DNA of 64,000 nucleotides from positions 1 to 64,000 of the forward strand of contig LDAQ01000086.1 in the NCBI GenBank assembly GCA_001028025.1, given 5' to 3'. The notes below the pieces were generated by a model that had not been told where the DNA came from, ran no database searches, and saw nothing but the letters and a program-made list of their open reading frames with translations. The position numbers and the translations under genes are program-made. Below, in pieces: positions 16,006 through 24,669 of this stretch. How positions within the stretch are numbered: the stretch's first letter is position 1; each line of letters opens with the position of its first letter. Source of the DNA: Faecalicatena fissicatena. Lineage in GTDB: Bacteria; Bacillota; Clostridia; Lachnospirales; Lachnospiraceae.

Positions 16006-16049
16006 CCTGACCGGCGGATTTATGAATCACTGCACAGAAAGGAGCCGTC

Positions 16050-17453
16050 ATGGACAAATTTATACGGTCTGTCCGACTGAAGGAAGATCTCTGCCAGGGG
16101 TGTATTAACTGTATCAAGTACTGCCCCACCCAGGCCATCCGTGTACATAATGGAAAAGCCCATATTATAGATAAGTTCTGCATAGACTGCGGCAGATGTA
16201 TCCGTTACTGCCCGCATCATGCTAAGATACCCATATATGATTCGCTGAATGTGCTGAATAATTATAAGTATACCGTTGCACTCCCTGCACCGTCACTCTA
16301 TGCACAGTACAACAATCTGACCAACGTAGATATTGTACTGAATGCCCTGTTGAAACTGGGGTTCGATGATGTATACGAGGTCAGCGCAGCGGCGGAGCTT
16401 GTCTCTGAAGCTTCCAGAGAGTATATGAAGGAGCACGCCAATGAAGGGCCGTTCATCAGCTCAGCCTGTCCCTCTGTGGTAAGGCTGATCCGTGTGAAGT
16501 TTCCGTCCCTGCTCTCCAAGCTGCTTCCGATCAAGCCCCCGGTAGAGGTTGCCGCTGAGATCGCCAGGGCACGCGCCATGGAAAAGACAGGGCTGCCCTC
16601 CAGGGATATCGGGATCATCTTCATCTCTCCGTGTCCTTCCAAAGTTTCTTATTCAAAAGCGCCTCTGGGAATAGACAAGAGCAATATTGATAAAGTTGTC
16701 GCCATCAAGGATGTCTATCCGCTGCTTCTCCCGCATATGAGCCGGGATGAGGCACAGCTGAAGCCACTCTCTAATTCCGGCAGGATCGGACTGGGCTGGG
16801 GCAATGCAGGCGGTGAAGTGGGCGGACTTCTGATCGACAGCTATCTGGCTGCCGACGGTATTGTGAATATTTTACGGGTTCTTGAGGAGATCGAGGATGA
16901 GAAAATCCACGGTCTGAAGTTTATCGAGCTGAGCGCCTGCAACGGCGGCTGCGTCGGCGGCACCCTGACCGTGGAAAATGCCTATGTGGCAACCACTAAG
17001 ACGAAACGTCTGCTGCGGTACCAGCCCGTTTCCAAAAGCCATCTCTCCACTCATCCCGAGCTGGAAAACATACACTGGGATGATGATGTGGAGTATGAAC
17101 CGGTTTTCCGTCTGGGCAATAACTTCAAAGAAAGCCTGGAGATGATGAGCACCGTGGAGGAACTGACAAAGAAGTTTCCGGGCCTGGACTGCGGCTCCTG
17201 CGGGGCGCCTACCTGCCAGACTCTTGCCGAAGATATTGTAAGAGGCGCGGCAACCAGCAATGACTGTATCTATGTACTGAGGGAACACATTTCCAGCCTT
17301 TCCAAAGAAATTGATTTTCTCTCCAAAACAGCCAATCTGACCTGCGGCTCAGACGATGACAGTTCAAAACTGCTTCACGAGTACATTCACAAGCTCACGA
17401 CAGAACTGGCTGCATTTGGAGTTCCTGAACATCAGAAAAAAGAGGAGGAATAA
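16050..17453 (+). CDS. [FeFe]-hydrogenase-like sensory protein with degenerate H-cluster motifs
   Basis: 467 residues. N-terminal 2[4Fe-4S] ferredoxin (CQGCINCIKYC; CIDCGRCIRYC), then the hydrogenase large-subunit fold with altered motifs: L1 SSACPSVVRLI, L2 SPCPSKVSY and L3 LSACNGGCVGG. The catalytic proton-transfer Cys of TSCCP is replaced, and the Lys/Glu of the second motif are shifted. Near residue 390 there is an Fe-S motif, CGSCGAPTC, shared with the HydS-like protein at 7207-8919, followed by a coiled C-terminus without PAS. It resembles the poorly studied group D of putative sensory hydrogenases. I infer redox or H2 sensing, not catalysis. Confidence 0.8.
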   Translation: MDKFIRSVRLKEDLCQGCINCIKYCPTQAIRVHNGKAHIIDKFCIDCGRCIRYCPHHAKIPIYDSLNVLNNYKYTVALPAPSLYAQYNNLTNVDIVLNALLKLGFDDVYEVSAAAELVSEASREYMKEHANEGPFISSACPSVVRLIRVKFPSLLSKLLPIKPPVEVAAEIARARAMEKTGLPSRDIGIIFISPCPSKVSYSKAPLGIDKSNIDKVVAIKDVYPLLLPHMSRDEAQLKPLSNSGRIGLGWGNAGGEVGGLLIDSYLAADGIVNILRVLEEIEDEKIHGLKFIELSACNGGCVGGTLTVENAYVATTKTKRLLRYQPVSKSHLSTHPELENIHWDDDVEYEPVFRLGNNFKESLEMMSTVEELTKKFPGLDCGSCGAPTCQTLAEDIVRGAATSNDCIYVLREHISSLSKEIDFLSKTANLTCGSDDDSSKLLHEYIHKLTTELAAFGVPEHQKKEEE

Positions 17454-17457
17454 GACT

Positions 17458-17790
17458 ATGAAACTACAGGCTGTATTAGATCTACCCGTCTGCAAAGTGC
17501 TGGTGAAAGGAGATCCCAAGCGCGAGCTTTCCAAAGTATTCTGCTGTGATCTGCTCAGCATTGCCATGGGCAGGGCTCCTGAAAACGGAGTCTGGGTAAC
17601 GGTAATGGGGAATAAAAATACTCTGGCCGTTGCCGCTTTGACAGATATTGCCTGCATCATTCTGGCAGAGGGCGTTGCACTGGACGAGGGGACTCTCAGG
17701 CAGGCAGAAAACGAAGGGATTGCCATCCTGGCCACAGAGCTTCCAGTTTTTGATATGGCTCTGGAAGTTTATAAAGCAGGACTTTCATGA
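17458..17790 (+). CDS. DRTGG-domain protein (second copy)
   Basis: 110 residues of one DRTGG-like domain (FCCDLLSIAMG, GVWVTVMGNKNTLAVAAL, IACIILAEG, ENEGIAILATELP). It is a distant paralogue of the protein at 15238-15582; both end with an AILAT motif. The ATG at 17458 has an AGAGGAGG site 8 bp upstream and follows the hydrogenase-like gene by 4 bp. It overlaps the PHP gene by 4 bp (ATGA). Its role is inferred as ligand binding in the same sensory module. Confidence 0.78.
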   Translation: MKLQAVLDLPVCKVLVKGDPKRELSKVFCCDLLSIAMGRAPENGVWVTVMGNKNTLAVAALTDIACIILAEGVALDEGTLRQAENEGIAILATELPVFDMALEVYKAGLS

Positions 17791-18506
17791 TTCCGCTGTA
17801 TTATGATCTTCATCTCCATTCCTGCCTGTCCCCCTGCGGAGATGACGACATGACGCCTGCTAATATCGCGGGAATGGCTTCCATCAAAGGCCTGGATGTC
17901 ATAGCGCTCACCGACCACAACAGCTGCAGAAACTGTCCTGCGGCCATGGCCCATGGCAGAGATTACGGTGTCATCGTCATACCCGGTATGGAACTGTGTA
18001 CCTCCGAGGAGGTTCACATCATCTGTCTCTTCCCTGCACTGGAAAATGCCCTTGTATTCGACGAATATGTGTATGAGCATATGCTTCCCATAAAGAATAG
18101 AGAAGACATATTCGGTAAACAGCAGATCGTGGACGAGAACGACGAAGTGACGGGTACTGTGGAGAATCTTCTTATCAATGCTACGGACATTGCCTTCGAC
18201 GATGCATTTTCGCTTGCCGCATCGTACGGCGGCATCGCTTATCCTGCCCATGTGGATAAAACATCCACCAGTGTGCTCTCCAATCTGGGATTCGTTCCGC
18301 CGGACAGTGCCTTTACCTGCGCAGAGTTCCATGACCTGAAGAACCTGCACAGAATACAAAAAGAGCACCCTTACTTCTTACAATGCAATATCATAAGCAG
18401 TTCGGATGCCCATTACCTGGAAGACATCCGTGAACCGGAATACCAGATTTTTTCGGAGTCCAGAGAGATTCCGGACATTTTAAAAGCAATTCAGACTAGG
18501 GTGTAG
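17787..18506 (+). CDS. PHP-domain phosphoesterase
   Basis: 239 residues with the PHP metal-binding pattern: DLHLHSCLSPCGDDD at the N-terminus, TDHNS, a glutamate in GMELCTSEEVH, a central AYPAHVDK and a terminal SSDAHYLEDI. All four PHP motifs are visible, so it is probably an active trinuclear-metal phosphoesterase of the YciV/TrpH type. The substrate (small phosphorylated metabolite or 5' nucleotides of RNA) is unknown. It is the last gene of the DRTGG/hydrogenase-like operon. PHP proteins recur next to such hydrogenase operons in Clostridia. Confidence 0.82.
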   Translation: MIPLYYDLHLHSCLSPCGDDDMTPANIAGMASIKGLDVIALTDHNSCRNCPAAMAHGRDYGVIVIPGMELCTSEEVHIICLFPALENALVFDEYVYEHMLPIKNREDIFGKQQIVDENDEVTGTVENLLINATDIAFDDAFSLAASYGGIAYPAHVDKTSTSVLSNLGFVPPDSAFTCAEFHDLKNLHRIQKEHPYFLQCNIISSSDAHYLEDIREPEYQIFSESREIPDILKAIQTRV

Positions 18507-18540
18507 GAAACGGCTGAACAGAAAAACGGGCAGATTCGCC

Positions 18541-19233
18541 CTATTCTTTAAACCGGTATCCTACACCCACCTCTGTTACAATAAACCGCGGCTCTGCGGG
18601 ATTTTTTTCTATCTTTCTGCGCAGTGTCGCCATGAACACCCGGAGTGTTCCTGCCTCTACGCCTTCGCCATAGCCCCATATTTCTTTTAAAATATAATTA
18701 TGAGTCAATACTTTTCCGCGGTTTGCAATGAGAAGCGTCAGGATCTTGTACTCTATTGGGGTGAGATGTATCTCCTCATTGTCAACCAGAACACTCCTCT
18801 TCGTATAGTCTACGGTCAGATAATCCTGGCGGAACATCTCCTGAGCACTCTCCGGAGCCATCCTCTCCCTCTTGCGCATGGCAACCCTGATTCGCGCCAT
18901 CAGCTCTCCCATGTAAAAGGGTTTCGTAACATAATCGTCTGCCCCCGCATCCAGAGCCTGAATCTTTTCCTGCTCTTCCTGCCTGGCTGAAACGACGATA
19001 ATGGGGGTACTGGACAGCTCTCTGACATTCTTCACCACTTCCAGGCCTTCTCCGTCCGGAAGCCCCAGATCCAGAAGGATCATATCCGGCCGGTTCGCAT
19101 AAAAAAGACTGATGGCCTCCTTTACGGATTTTGCCACATAATAGCCGTATCCCTCATCTTTTAATGTCATACTCATGAAATTTACAATATATTTATCATC
19201 TTCAACAATTAAAATGGTCTTTTTCTCGTTCAT
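18541..19233 (-). CDS. kdpE: OmpR/KdpE-family response regulator
   Basis: 230 residues. Receiver domain with acidic pocket VEDD, phospho-accepting D55 in LLDLGLPD, conserved Thr/Ser in VVSAR and Lys in VTKPF. The winged-helix DNA-binding domain is at about 130-228 (LTPIEYKILTLLIANRGKVLTH, VFMATLRRKIE, VGVGYRF). It pairs with the KdpD-like kinase 16 bp upstream and closes the potassium-uptake operon. No kdpFABC genes are in the window, so the likely target is the adjacent Trk/Ktr system. The symbol follows family resemblance. Confidence 0.85.
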   Translation of the reverse strand: MNEKKTILIVEDDKYIVNFMSMTLKDEGYGYYVAKSVKEAISLFYANRPDMILLDLGLPDGEGLEVVKNVRELSSTPIIVVSARQEEQEKIQALDAGADDYVTKPFYMGELMARIRVAMRKRERMAPESAQEMFRQDYLTVDYTKRSVLVDNEEIHLTPIEYKILTLLIANRGKVLTHNYILKEIWGYGEGVEAGTLRVFMATLRRKIEKNPAEPRFIVTEVGVGYRFKE

Positions 19234-19249
19234 CTATATCACCCGTTTA

Positions 19250-20686
19250 TTATTCTGCGATTCTTGCTTCCAGCCAGAATGTAAACCTGGCTCCGCCTTC
19301 CCTGCGGTTTTCCACCCATATCTTTCCGCCGTGGGCTTCGACCACTTCTTTACAAATCGCAAGGCCTAGTCCGATCCCGCGCTTACTGTCCGTACTCTTA
19401 TCCGAGAGGGAGACGAATTCATTGAATATCTTTTCCTTCATATCCTCTTCTATTCCGTCACCGTCATCTTTCACGACAAAATAAACTCTGTTTTCCCGGT
19501 AGGAAACATTCAAAGAAATGCTTCCGCCATCCTGAGTATGTTTCACCGCGTTGTCCAGCAAATTTACAAGGACCTGCATGATCATCTTCCCGTCCATCTC
19601 GGCTACTACCACCTGATCGGGCAGGGACACCCTGAAATCTCTTCTGTTTTTCAGGCCGATCACATGCTTCTGCACCTCGTAGACTATATCATCAACAACC
19701 TCCGGATGCTTTTCGATAAACTGCTGCCCGCTCTCGATCTTCGTCATGCTCAGAACATTTTCCATCATCTTCATCAGCCACATGGACTGTTCTGTAATGT
19801 CATGAAGCAGGTCGTCTCTGGTGTGTTTATCCATAGAATGGTTCTCAATCATGAGGCTGCAGTCCCCCATAATCCCGGTTAAAGGCGTCCGGAAGTCGTG
19901 GGAAATGCTGCGCAGCATGCTGCTCTTCATATGTTCCCGCTGTACCTCCAGTTTGGTCTGCTCCTGCTCGGCATAGATCAGTTCCCGGTCCAGAGCGATT
20001 CCAATCTGGTTGGCCGCCGTTTTCACCAGCATCTCAGCTTCCGCCGCCAGCCCCAGGTTGTGGTTGAACACCTTTAACGTCCCCAGCTGCCTGACCATTC
20101 CGATAATCGGGAACATTAGGTAATCCTTGGAAGTGTACTCTTTGCCTGTGCCGGGGGCAATCGTCTCCCCCTCCAGTTCGACGATGCTCTCATATCCTGT
20201 ATGTTCATAGATATAGCGGATTCCCAGCTGAATAATATTGTCTTTCCCTGTCACATTAATAAACTTCTCAGACATCTCATAGAGCCTCAGCGCCGTCTCC
20301 TCACTGCTCTGGGCAATCACCAGCTGCTTCTGGAAGCGTGCCGTCAGACTGGAGGATATACAGGCCGTAATGAGGAAAAATCCCATCAGAGCCACATCGT
20401 TCGGATTCATGATCGCAAACGTATGCACGGGAACTGTAAAAAAATAATTGAACATCATAACGCTTACAATAGCACCAATAATGCCATATTCATACCCTTT
20501 TGTAAATACACTGATCAGAAGTACGGCCACCATAAAAACCATCAGCCCGTTTTCCTTTTCCACCCCGAACTGATTGAGCAGCAGGCATACCAGGCTGGCA
20601 GACAATACAATCAGTATTGTCCGCAGCGCATAGTTGAGCTTTTTATTTTTTGCAATTTTCCTGATCGTTTTTCCGATCCCGTCCAT
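19250..20686 (-). CDS. KdpD-like sensor histidine kinase lacking the N-terminal KdpD/Usp domains
   Basis: 478 residues. It starts with the four-helix DUF4118 membrane domain (about 18-117), then a GAF-like region (about 145-240), HisKA with SISHDFRTPLTG (H263), and an ATPase domain (NLLDNAVKHT, DDGDGIEE, GIGLGLAICKE). Full-length KdpD is about 900 residues with an N-terminal nucleotide-binding half; that half is absent here and no frameshift is seen, so this is a short type. It should sense K+ or turgor through the membrane and C-terminal parts and phosphorylate the regulator encoded next. A 50-bp gap separates it from trkA. Confidence 0.87.
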   Translation of the reverse strand: MDGIGKTIRKIAKNKKLNYALRTILIVLSASLVCLLLNQFGVEKENGLMVFMVAVLLISVFTKGYEYGIIGAIVSVMMFNYFFTVPVHTFAIMNPNDVALMGFFLITACISSSLTARFQKQLVIAQSSEETALRLYEMSEKFINVTGKDNIIQLGIRYIYEHTGYESIVELEGETIAPGTGKEYTSKDYLMFPIIGMVRQLGTLKVFNHNLGLAAEAEMLVKTAANQIGIALDRELIYAEQEQTKLEVQREHMKSSMLRSISHDFRTPLTGIMGDCSLMIENHSMDKHTRDDLLHDITEQSMWLMKMMENVLSMTKIESGQQFIEKHPEVVDDIVYEVQKHVIGLKNRRDFRVSLPDQVVVAEMDGKMIMQVLVNLLDNAVKHTQDGGSISLNVSYRENRVYFVVKDDGDGIEEDMKEKIFNEFVSLSDKSTDSKRGIGLGLAICKEVVEAHGGKIWVENRREGGARFTFWLEARIAE

Positions 20687-20735
20687 GGCTGCCTCCCGTA
20701 CTGCTCTTCTACTGATTTTGTACTATCATAACACT

Positions 20736-21398
20736 TTACCTTATGTTTGCCAATATTCTGTCGATGTCCTTTTTCAGCCCAACCACCATCAGATGATCCT
20801 CTCTCTCCAGAAGGCGGTCCGCCTGTGGAAGCAGCTGCAGATGCCCGTTCTTCTTGATACCAAGTATACTGACATGATATTTGGAACGGATGGCCAGCTG
20901 GCGGATGCTCTTTCCAATCCAGTCCTCTACCGGTGGAATCTCAAAAATAGAGTATCCCTCGGTCAGCTCAATATAGTCGAATACATGATTGGCGCTGTGC
21001 TTCACCGCCAGACGTTCGGCAATATCACGATCCGGATAAATTACTTCGTCAGCGCCGTTTCTCAGCAGAAATTTTGCATGGATGTCCCTGTTTGCCTTGC
21101 TCACCACGTATGTTGCGCCCATCTCTTTGATGAGGCTGGTGATCTCCAGGCTGCTCTGGAAATTAGAACCAATGCACACAAAGCAGATATCAAAATTCCC
21201 GACACCAAGGCTTCTTAACACATCCTCATTCGTACAGTCGCCCACTTTTGCCATCGTGGCGTAAGGTAAAAGATCCTGCATACATTCTTCATCCCGGTCT
21301 ACTATCATCACTTCATTGCCCAGCTGTGACATATTGATGCATAAATGGTGCCCCAGTCTGCCAAGCCCAATAATTAAAACTGATTTCATATTATTCAC
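20736..21398 (-). CDS. trkA: Potassium uptake regulatory subunit TrkA/KtrA
   Basis: 220 residues: an N-terminal Rossmann RCK domain (LIIGLGRLGHHLC; VDRDEEC; GDCTNEDVLRSLGV) and a C-terminal TrkA_C ligand domain (about 140-218). The length equals the short KtrA-type subunits that gate TrkH/KtrB channels by binding NAD(H)/ATP or c-di-AMP. It lies 6 bp after trkH and so is co-translated with its channel. The protein is cytoplasmic and membrane-associated through the channel. Confidence 0.92.
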   Translation of the reverse strand: MNNMKSVLIIGLGRLGHHLCINMSQLGNEVMIVDRDEECMQDLLPYATMAKVGDCTNEDVLRSLGVGNFDICFVCIGSNFQSSLEITSLIKEMGATYVVSKANRDIHAKFLLRNGADEVIYPDRDIAERLAVKHSANHVFDYIELTEGYSIFEIPPVEDWIGKSIRQLAIRSKYHVSILGIKKNGHLQLLPQADRLLEREDHLMVVGLKKDIDRILANIR

Positions 21399-21404
21399 CT
21401 CTGT

Positions 21405-22745
21405 TTATCCTATCATAATCTTTTCAGCAGGCACCTTCACCGGCGCCTCTGTCTTGTGTCCTCTCAGGGAGAGGGCAAATGTCATGCTTCCGATTCTTCC
21501 GCAATACATCAGGAATATCAGCACCAGTTTAGAAACGGTCTCCATATCTCTTGTGATACCTGTGGACATTCCAACGGTTCCAATCGCCGACACGACTTCA
21601 AAGGCCACATCGGTTACTGCCGCCGGCTGTACGGTTACGATAATCAGCACGGCCATAATCACAGAAAACAGATTGATACACAATACGGCACTGGCCTTCC
21701 TGATGGAATCCTCATCCAGCCGTCTTCCCATCACATTACAGTGCATCTCCTTGCGCAGATTTGCGTGTACATAGACCAACAGTACCACGAAAGTCGTTGT
21801 CTTTATTCCTCCTGCTGTGGACCCGGGGCTTCCCCCTATAAACATCAGGATGGAAGTCAGAATTTTACTGCTGTCAGTAAGTGCTGCCGTATCCACTGTA
21901 TTGAATCCCGCCGTTCTTGCCGTTACGGAGCCGAACAGAGAGCAGAGCACCTGGTCCCCAAAAGGCATACCGGCTATCGTATTATTTTTCTCAAAGAAAA
22001 AGAGCAGCGCCGCTCCTCCGAAAATCAGTACTGCTGTCGATATAAGTACAATTTTAGTATGCAGCCGGTACTTCCGGATCTTCAGTTTGTTCACAGAAAT
22101 ATCATTCCACACAAAAAATCCGATTCCGCCTATGACAATCAGGCTCATTATAACCAGGTTCACGGTCGGGTCATTATAATATTGTGTGAAAGAGGAATAT
22201 GCTCCGCTCTCTCCCATCAGATCAAATCCGGCGTTGCAGAAAGCGGATATGGAGTGGAAGATTCCGAAATATACCGCTTTCCCAAGGCTCATGTCCCTGC
22301 TGAATCTCAGCGCCAGGATCAGCGCCCCCATGCCCTCGAAAATGGCAGTTCCCACGATAATCTTTTTTGCCAGTCTGACGATACCGCCCACCTGCATAAT
22401 GTTTACGCTTTCCTGAAGCGTCCCTCTTGTCCAGAGGCCGATTTTCCTCCGCAGGAGAATCGCAAAACACACGCCTATGGTCATAAAGCCCAGCCCGCCG
22501 ATCTGTATAATGCAGAGAATGACACATTGCCCGAAAGTAGACCAGTACCGGAATGTATCCGCTATGACCAGTCCTGTCACACAGGACGCCGAGGTCGAAG
22601 TGAACAGCGCATCAACGAAGGGGGTGCTCACTCCTGCCTTTGTGGATATCGGCAGCATCAGAAGCCCGGCCCCTAAAAAAATAATAATAAAGTACCCCAG
22701 AACGATCATCTGAGTCTGAGTCAGATGCTTTGTAAACAGTTTCAT
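21405..22745 (-). CDS. trkH: Potassium transporter TrkH/KtrB
   Basis: 446-residue channel-like K+ transporter with repeated M1-P-M2 units. Selectivity-filter-like segments are visible as SASCVTGLV, SAFCNAGFD, TARTAGFNT and GTVGMSTG, and the loop motif GGSPGSTAGGIKT is typical of the family. It imports K+ with Na+ or H+ and forms the membrane part of the complex with the TrkA protein. It overlaps the upstream small membrane gene by 4 bp and precedes trkA by 6 bp. Confidence 0.94.
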   Translation of the reverse strand: MKLFTKHLTQTQMIVLGYFIIIFLGAGLLMLPISTKAGVSTPFVDALFTSTSASCVTGLVIADTFRYWSTFGQCVILCIIQIGGLGFMTIGVCFAILLRRKIGLWTRGTLQESVNIMQVGGIVRLAKKIIVGTAIFEGMGALILALRFSRDMSLGKAVYFGIFHSISAFCNAGFDLMGESGAYSSFTQYYNDPTVNLVIMSLIVIGGIGFFVWNDISVNKLKIRKYRLHTKIVLISTAVLIFGGAALLFFFEKNNTIAGMPFGDQVLCSLFGSVTARTAGFNTVDTAALTDSSKILTSILMFIGGSPGSTAGGIKTTTFVVLLVYVHANLRKEMHCNVMGRRLDEDSIRKASAVLCINLFSVIMAVLIIVTVQPAAVTDVAFEVVSAIGTVGMSTGITRDMETVSKLVLIFLMYCGRIGSMTFALSLRGHKTEAPVKVPAEKIMIG

Positions 22746-23209
22746 GCCGCACCAACCTCATTTTCCATTGCCAGCAGCTCCAGCCGCTGCAGCAGTTCTT
22801 CCTTCTCAGTGAATACATTGATGTGTGACTGCCTGTAAAGCTTCAGATTGCTCTTTTCGTTACAGATACTGAACATCTGCGTACCCGGATACATCTTGCG
22901 GAACAGATTGCAGACCGACAGGTTATCGATATCGGAGCCTGAAACCGCTGCCAGATAGTTTACCTGTTTCCAGCTCTTATCAATATAAATACTTTCCAGA
23001 TAAATCGGCCGTATTCCTGCTTTTTCGAACCATGTAGCGATTTTTTCTTCTTCACTGCTCTTGCCAAATATCACTGCATATTCTTTCTTCCTGTCTTTTT
23101 TCTGAAGCTTCTTTTCCTCGTCCAGGAAATGATCAATGCCCCTCATCAGGTAGAGGCCGTACAGCATTCCTGCTGTTACAATAATTCCTAAAATTAAATT
23201 TGTCAACAT
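22742..23209 (-). CDS. Small membrane-anchored protein of the potassium operon (unknown function)
   Basis: About 155 residues: one N-terminal transmembrane helix (LILGIIVTAGMLYGLYLM), a charged linker (EEKKLQKKDRKKE) and a cytoplasmic alpha/beta domain resembling a reduced Rossmann/RCK fold (YAVIFGKSSEEEKIATWFEKAG, YLAAVSGSDIDN). I do not recognise a named family. It is the first gene of the Trk operon and overlaps trkH by 4 bp, so a regulatory or assembly role in K+ uptake is likely. The ATG at 23209 has GAGGG 8 bp upstream; GTG at 23218 and ATG at 23215 are alternatives. Confidence 0.7.
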   Translation of the reverse strand: MLTNLILGIIVTAGMLYGLYLMRGIDHFLDEEKKLQKKDRKKEYAVIFGKSSEEEKIATWFEKAGIRPIYLESIYIDKSWKQVNYLAAVSGSDIDNLSVCNLFRKMYPGTQMFSICNEKSNLKLYRQSHINVFTEKEELLQRLELLAMENEVGAA

Positions 23210-23350
23210 AACCATCACCCTCTTTTCTTACCTCTATCATAATCTTTTGGGCGTTTAGGCGGTGATAAAATCAAATCGCTTTGTATTAAGATTGTGTTTA
23301 GAGAAATAGGGATATAGTTAGCGAGAAAAATAGAAATATATAAAAAGATC

Positions 23351-23379
23351 TTGATTTAGAATATGAAACGCTGTATAAT
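23351..23379 (+). promoter_or_regulatory. Putative sigma-A promoter of tRNA-Gly
   Basis: TTGATT and a perfect TATAAT are separated by 17 bp; the -10 ends 12 bp before the tRNA 5' end. Confidence 0.65.
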
Positions 23380-23391
23380 AATTTTTGTAAT

Positions 23392-23462
23392 GCAGATATA
23401 GTTCATTGGTAGAATGCCAGCTTCCCAAGCTGGAGAGGCGGGTCCGATTCCCGTTATCTGCT
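23392..23462 (+). tRNA. tRNA-Gly (anticodon CCC)
   Basis: 71 nt with acceptor stem GCAGATA/TATCTGC and anticodon arm CCAGC-TTCCCAA-GCTGG (anticodon CCC). The T arm is GCGGG-TCCGATT-CCCGT and the D loop is of the ATTGGT type. CCA is not encoded. The length equals usual bacterial tRNA-Gly. It stands alone, between the potassium operon and the AT-rich glycan island. Confidence 0.93.
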
Positions 23463-23605
23463 TTTAAAAGGTTCGTAAACGGATGGTTTATGGATCTTTT
23501 TTATATTGTAGTCCCAAGATTTTATGACGTTTTCTACCCTGTGATTAACAAAAACCGCGGTTCGAAATTAACAGATGCGGAGCGCGTTCACAATAATCAT
23601 TATGA

Positions 23606-23634
23606 TTGCAGGATGATTTCCATTATGTTAAAAT
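23606..23634 (+). promoter_or_regulatory. Putative promoter of the LacI-family regulator
   Basis: TTGCAG and TAAAAT are separated by 17 bp, 33 bp before the TTG start codon. A 10-bp palindrome AACCGCGGTT at 23553-23562 lies upstream and might be a regulatory site. Confidence 0.5.
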
Positions 23635-23667
23635 AAAGTCAATATGAAAGATTGGAGGTAACTTCAT

Positions 23668-24669
23668 TTGGCATCTACTATTCGTGATGTTGCTGCCCGC
23701 GCAGGGCTTTCAATTGGAACCGTTTCTAAATATATCAATGGTTATTCTGTCAAAGAGACAACGCAGGCTGCCATTGAGGCTGCCATCAAAGAATTGGATT
23801 ACCATCCTAATAATATTGCCAAGGGATTGAGAAACGCAAAATCTTTTTCCATCGCGATTCTCCTTCCGATGCTGGATTCTAATTTCTGTACCTCTATGGT
23901 TTCTTCCATTGAGTCATGTCTTCTTCCGAAAGGATACAGTGTCATTGTTTGTGAATGTCATAATAATGCAAAAATGGAACTGCAGAAGACTCAATTTCTC
24001 ATAGACCGTATGGTGGATGGAATTGTATTGATTCCATACTCTTTAGACGGGAAACAGATTGAGATGATTCAAAAACACAATATTCCTCTGGTTGTCCTCG
24101 ACCAGAAAATCAAAAACCACGAGACAGATTGTATTGTTCTTGATAATATGCTGGCTGGTTATGAACCTGTAAAACACCTGATTGAATTTGGACACACGGA
24201 TATCGGCATATTAACAGGTAATCCAGAACATTATACCACCAAGGGACGACTGGGTGGCTATAAAAAAGCGCTGACTGAAGCCGGTATCGAGATCAAAGAT
24301 GAATATATCCAATGTGGTGATTACACCATTGACGGCGGTTATGATGCCATGTTACGTTTATGTCGGCTTCAAAAAAGACCGACAGCCATTTTCATAAGTA
24401 ACTATGATATGACTATCGGTGCATATTTGGCAATTAATTATTTGAATTTAAAAATTCCTGATGATATTTCTATTGTCGGATTTGATAATTTTCCCCTTGC
24501 AAATGTTGTGTATCCATCCTTAACATTTGCCGAACAACCCACTGACGCTATGGGAAAAGATGCCGGAAAATTGCTGTATGAACGCATTAAGGGGAATTAC
24601 TCCAATTATCCAAAAACAATTGTTCACAAACCAGTTATATACTACAAGGACAGTATTCGGTGCATCTAA
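23668..24669 (+). CDS. LacI-family transcriptional regulator of the fucosylated-glycan locus
   Basis: 333 residues: N-terminal LacI helix-turn-helix (TIRDVAARAGLSIGTVSKYI, hinge YHPNNIAKGLR), then a periplasmic-binding-protein-like sensor domain with VGFDNFPLA near the end. It starts at TTG with GGAGGT 8 bp upstream. It converges on and overlaps the GH95 gene by 4 bp, so it is transcribed opposite to the catabolic genes. It presumably represses the minus-strand GH98/ABC/GH95 genes through the palindromic operator at 32919-32938; the inducer would be a sugar or oligosaccharide taken in by the transporter. Confidence 0.92.
   Translation: MASTIRDVAARAGLSIGTVSKYINGYSVKETTQAAIEAAIKELDYHPNNIAKGLRNAKSFSIAILLPMLDSNFCTSMVSSIESCLLPKGYSVIVCECHNNAKMELQKTQFLIDRMVDGIVLIPYSLDGKQIEMIQKHNIPLVVLDQKIKNHETDCIVLDNMLAGYEPVKHLIEFGHTDIGILTGNPEHYTTKGRLGGYKKALTEAGIEIKDEYIQCGDYTIDGGYDAMLRLCRLQKRPTAIFISNYDMTIGAYLAINYLNLKIPDDISIVGFDNFPLANVVYPSLTFAEQPTDAMGKDAGKLLYERIKGNYSNYPKTIVHKPVIYYKDSIRCI

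Noticed and set aside
16872..17288. Long antisense frames within the hydrogenase-like and PHP genes
   Set aside because: Third-position patterns and motifs support the plus-strand genes; these frames are antisense artefacts.
18528..18548. Hairpin GGGC/GCCC between the PHP gene and kdpE as a terminator
   Set aside because: The stem is only 4-5 bp and the T run is poor, so support is too weak to list.
23406..23636. Open frame starting inside tRNA-Gly
   Set aside because: Its start lies in the tRNA body and the protein has no recognisable features.
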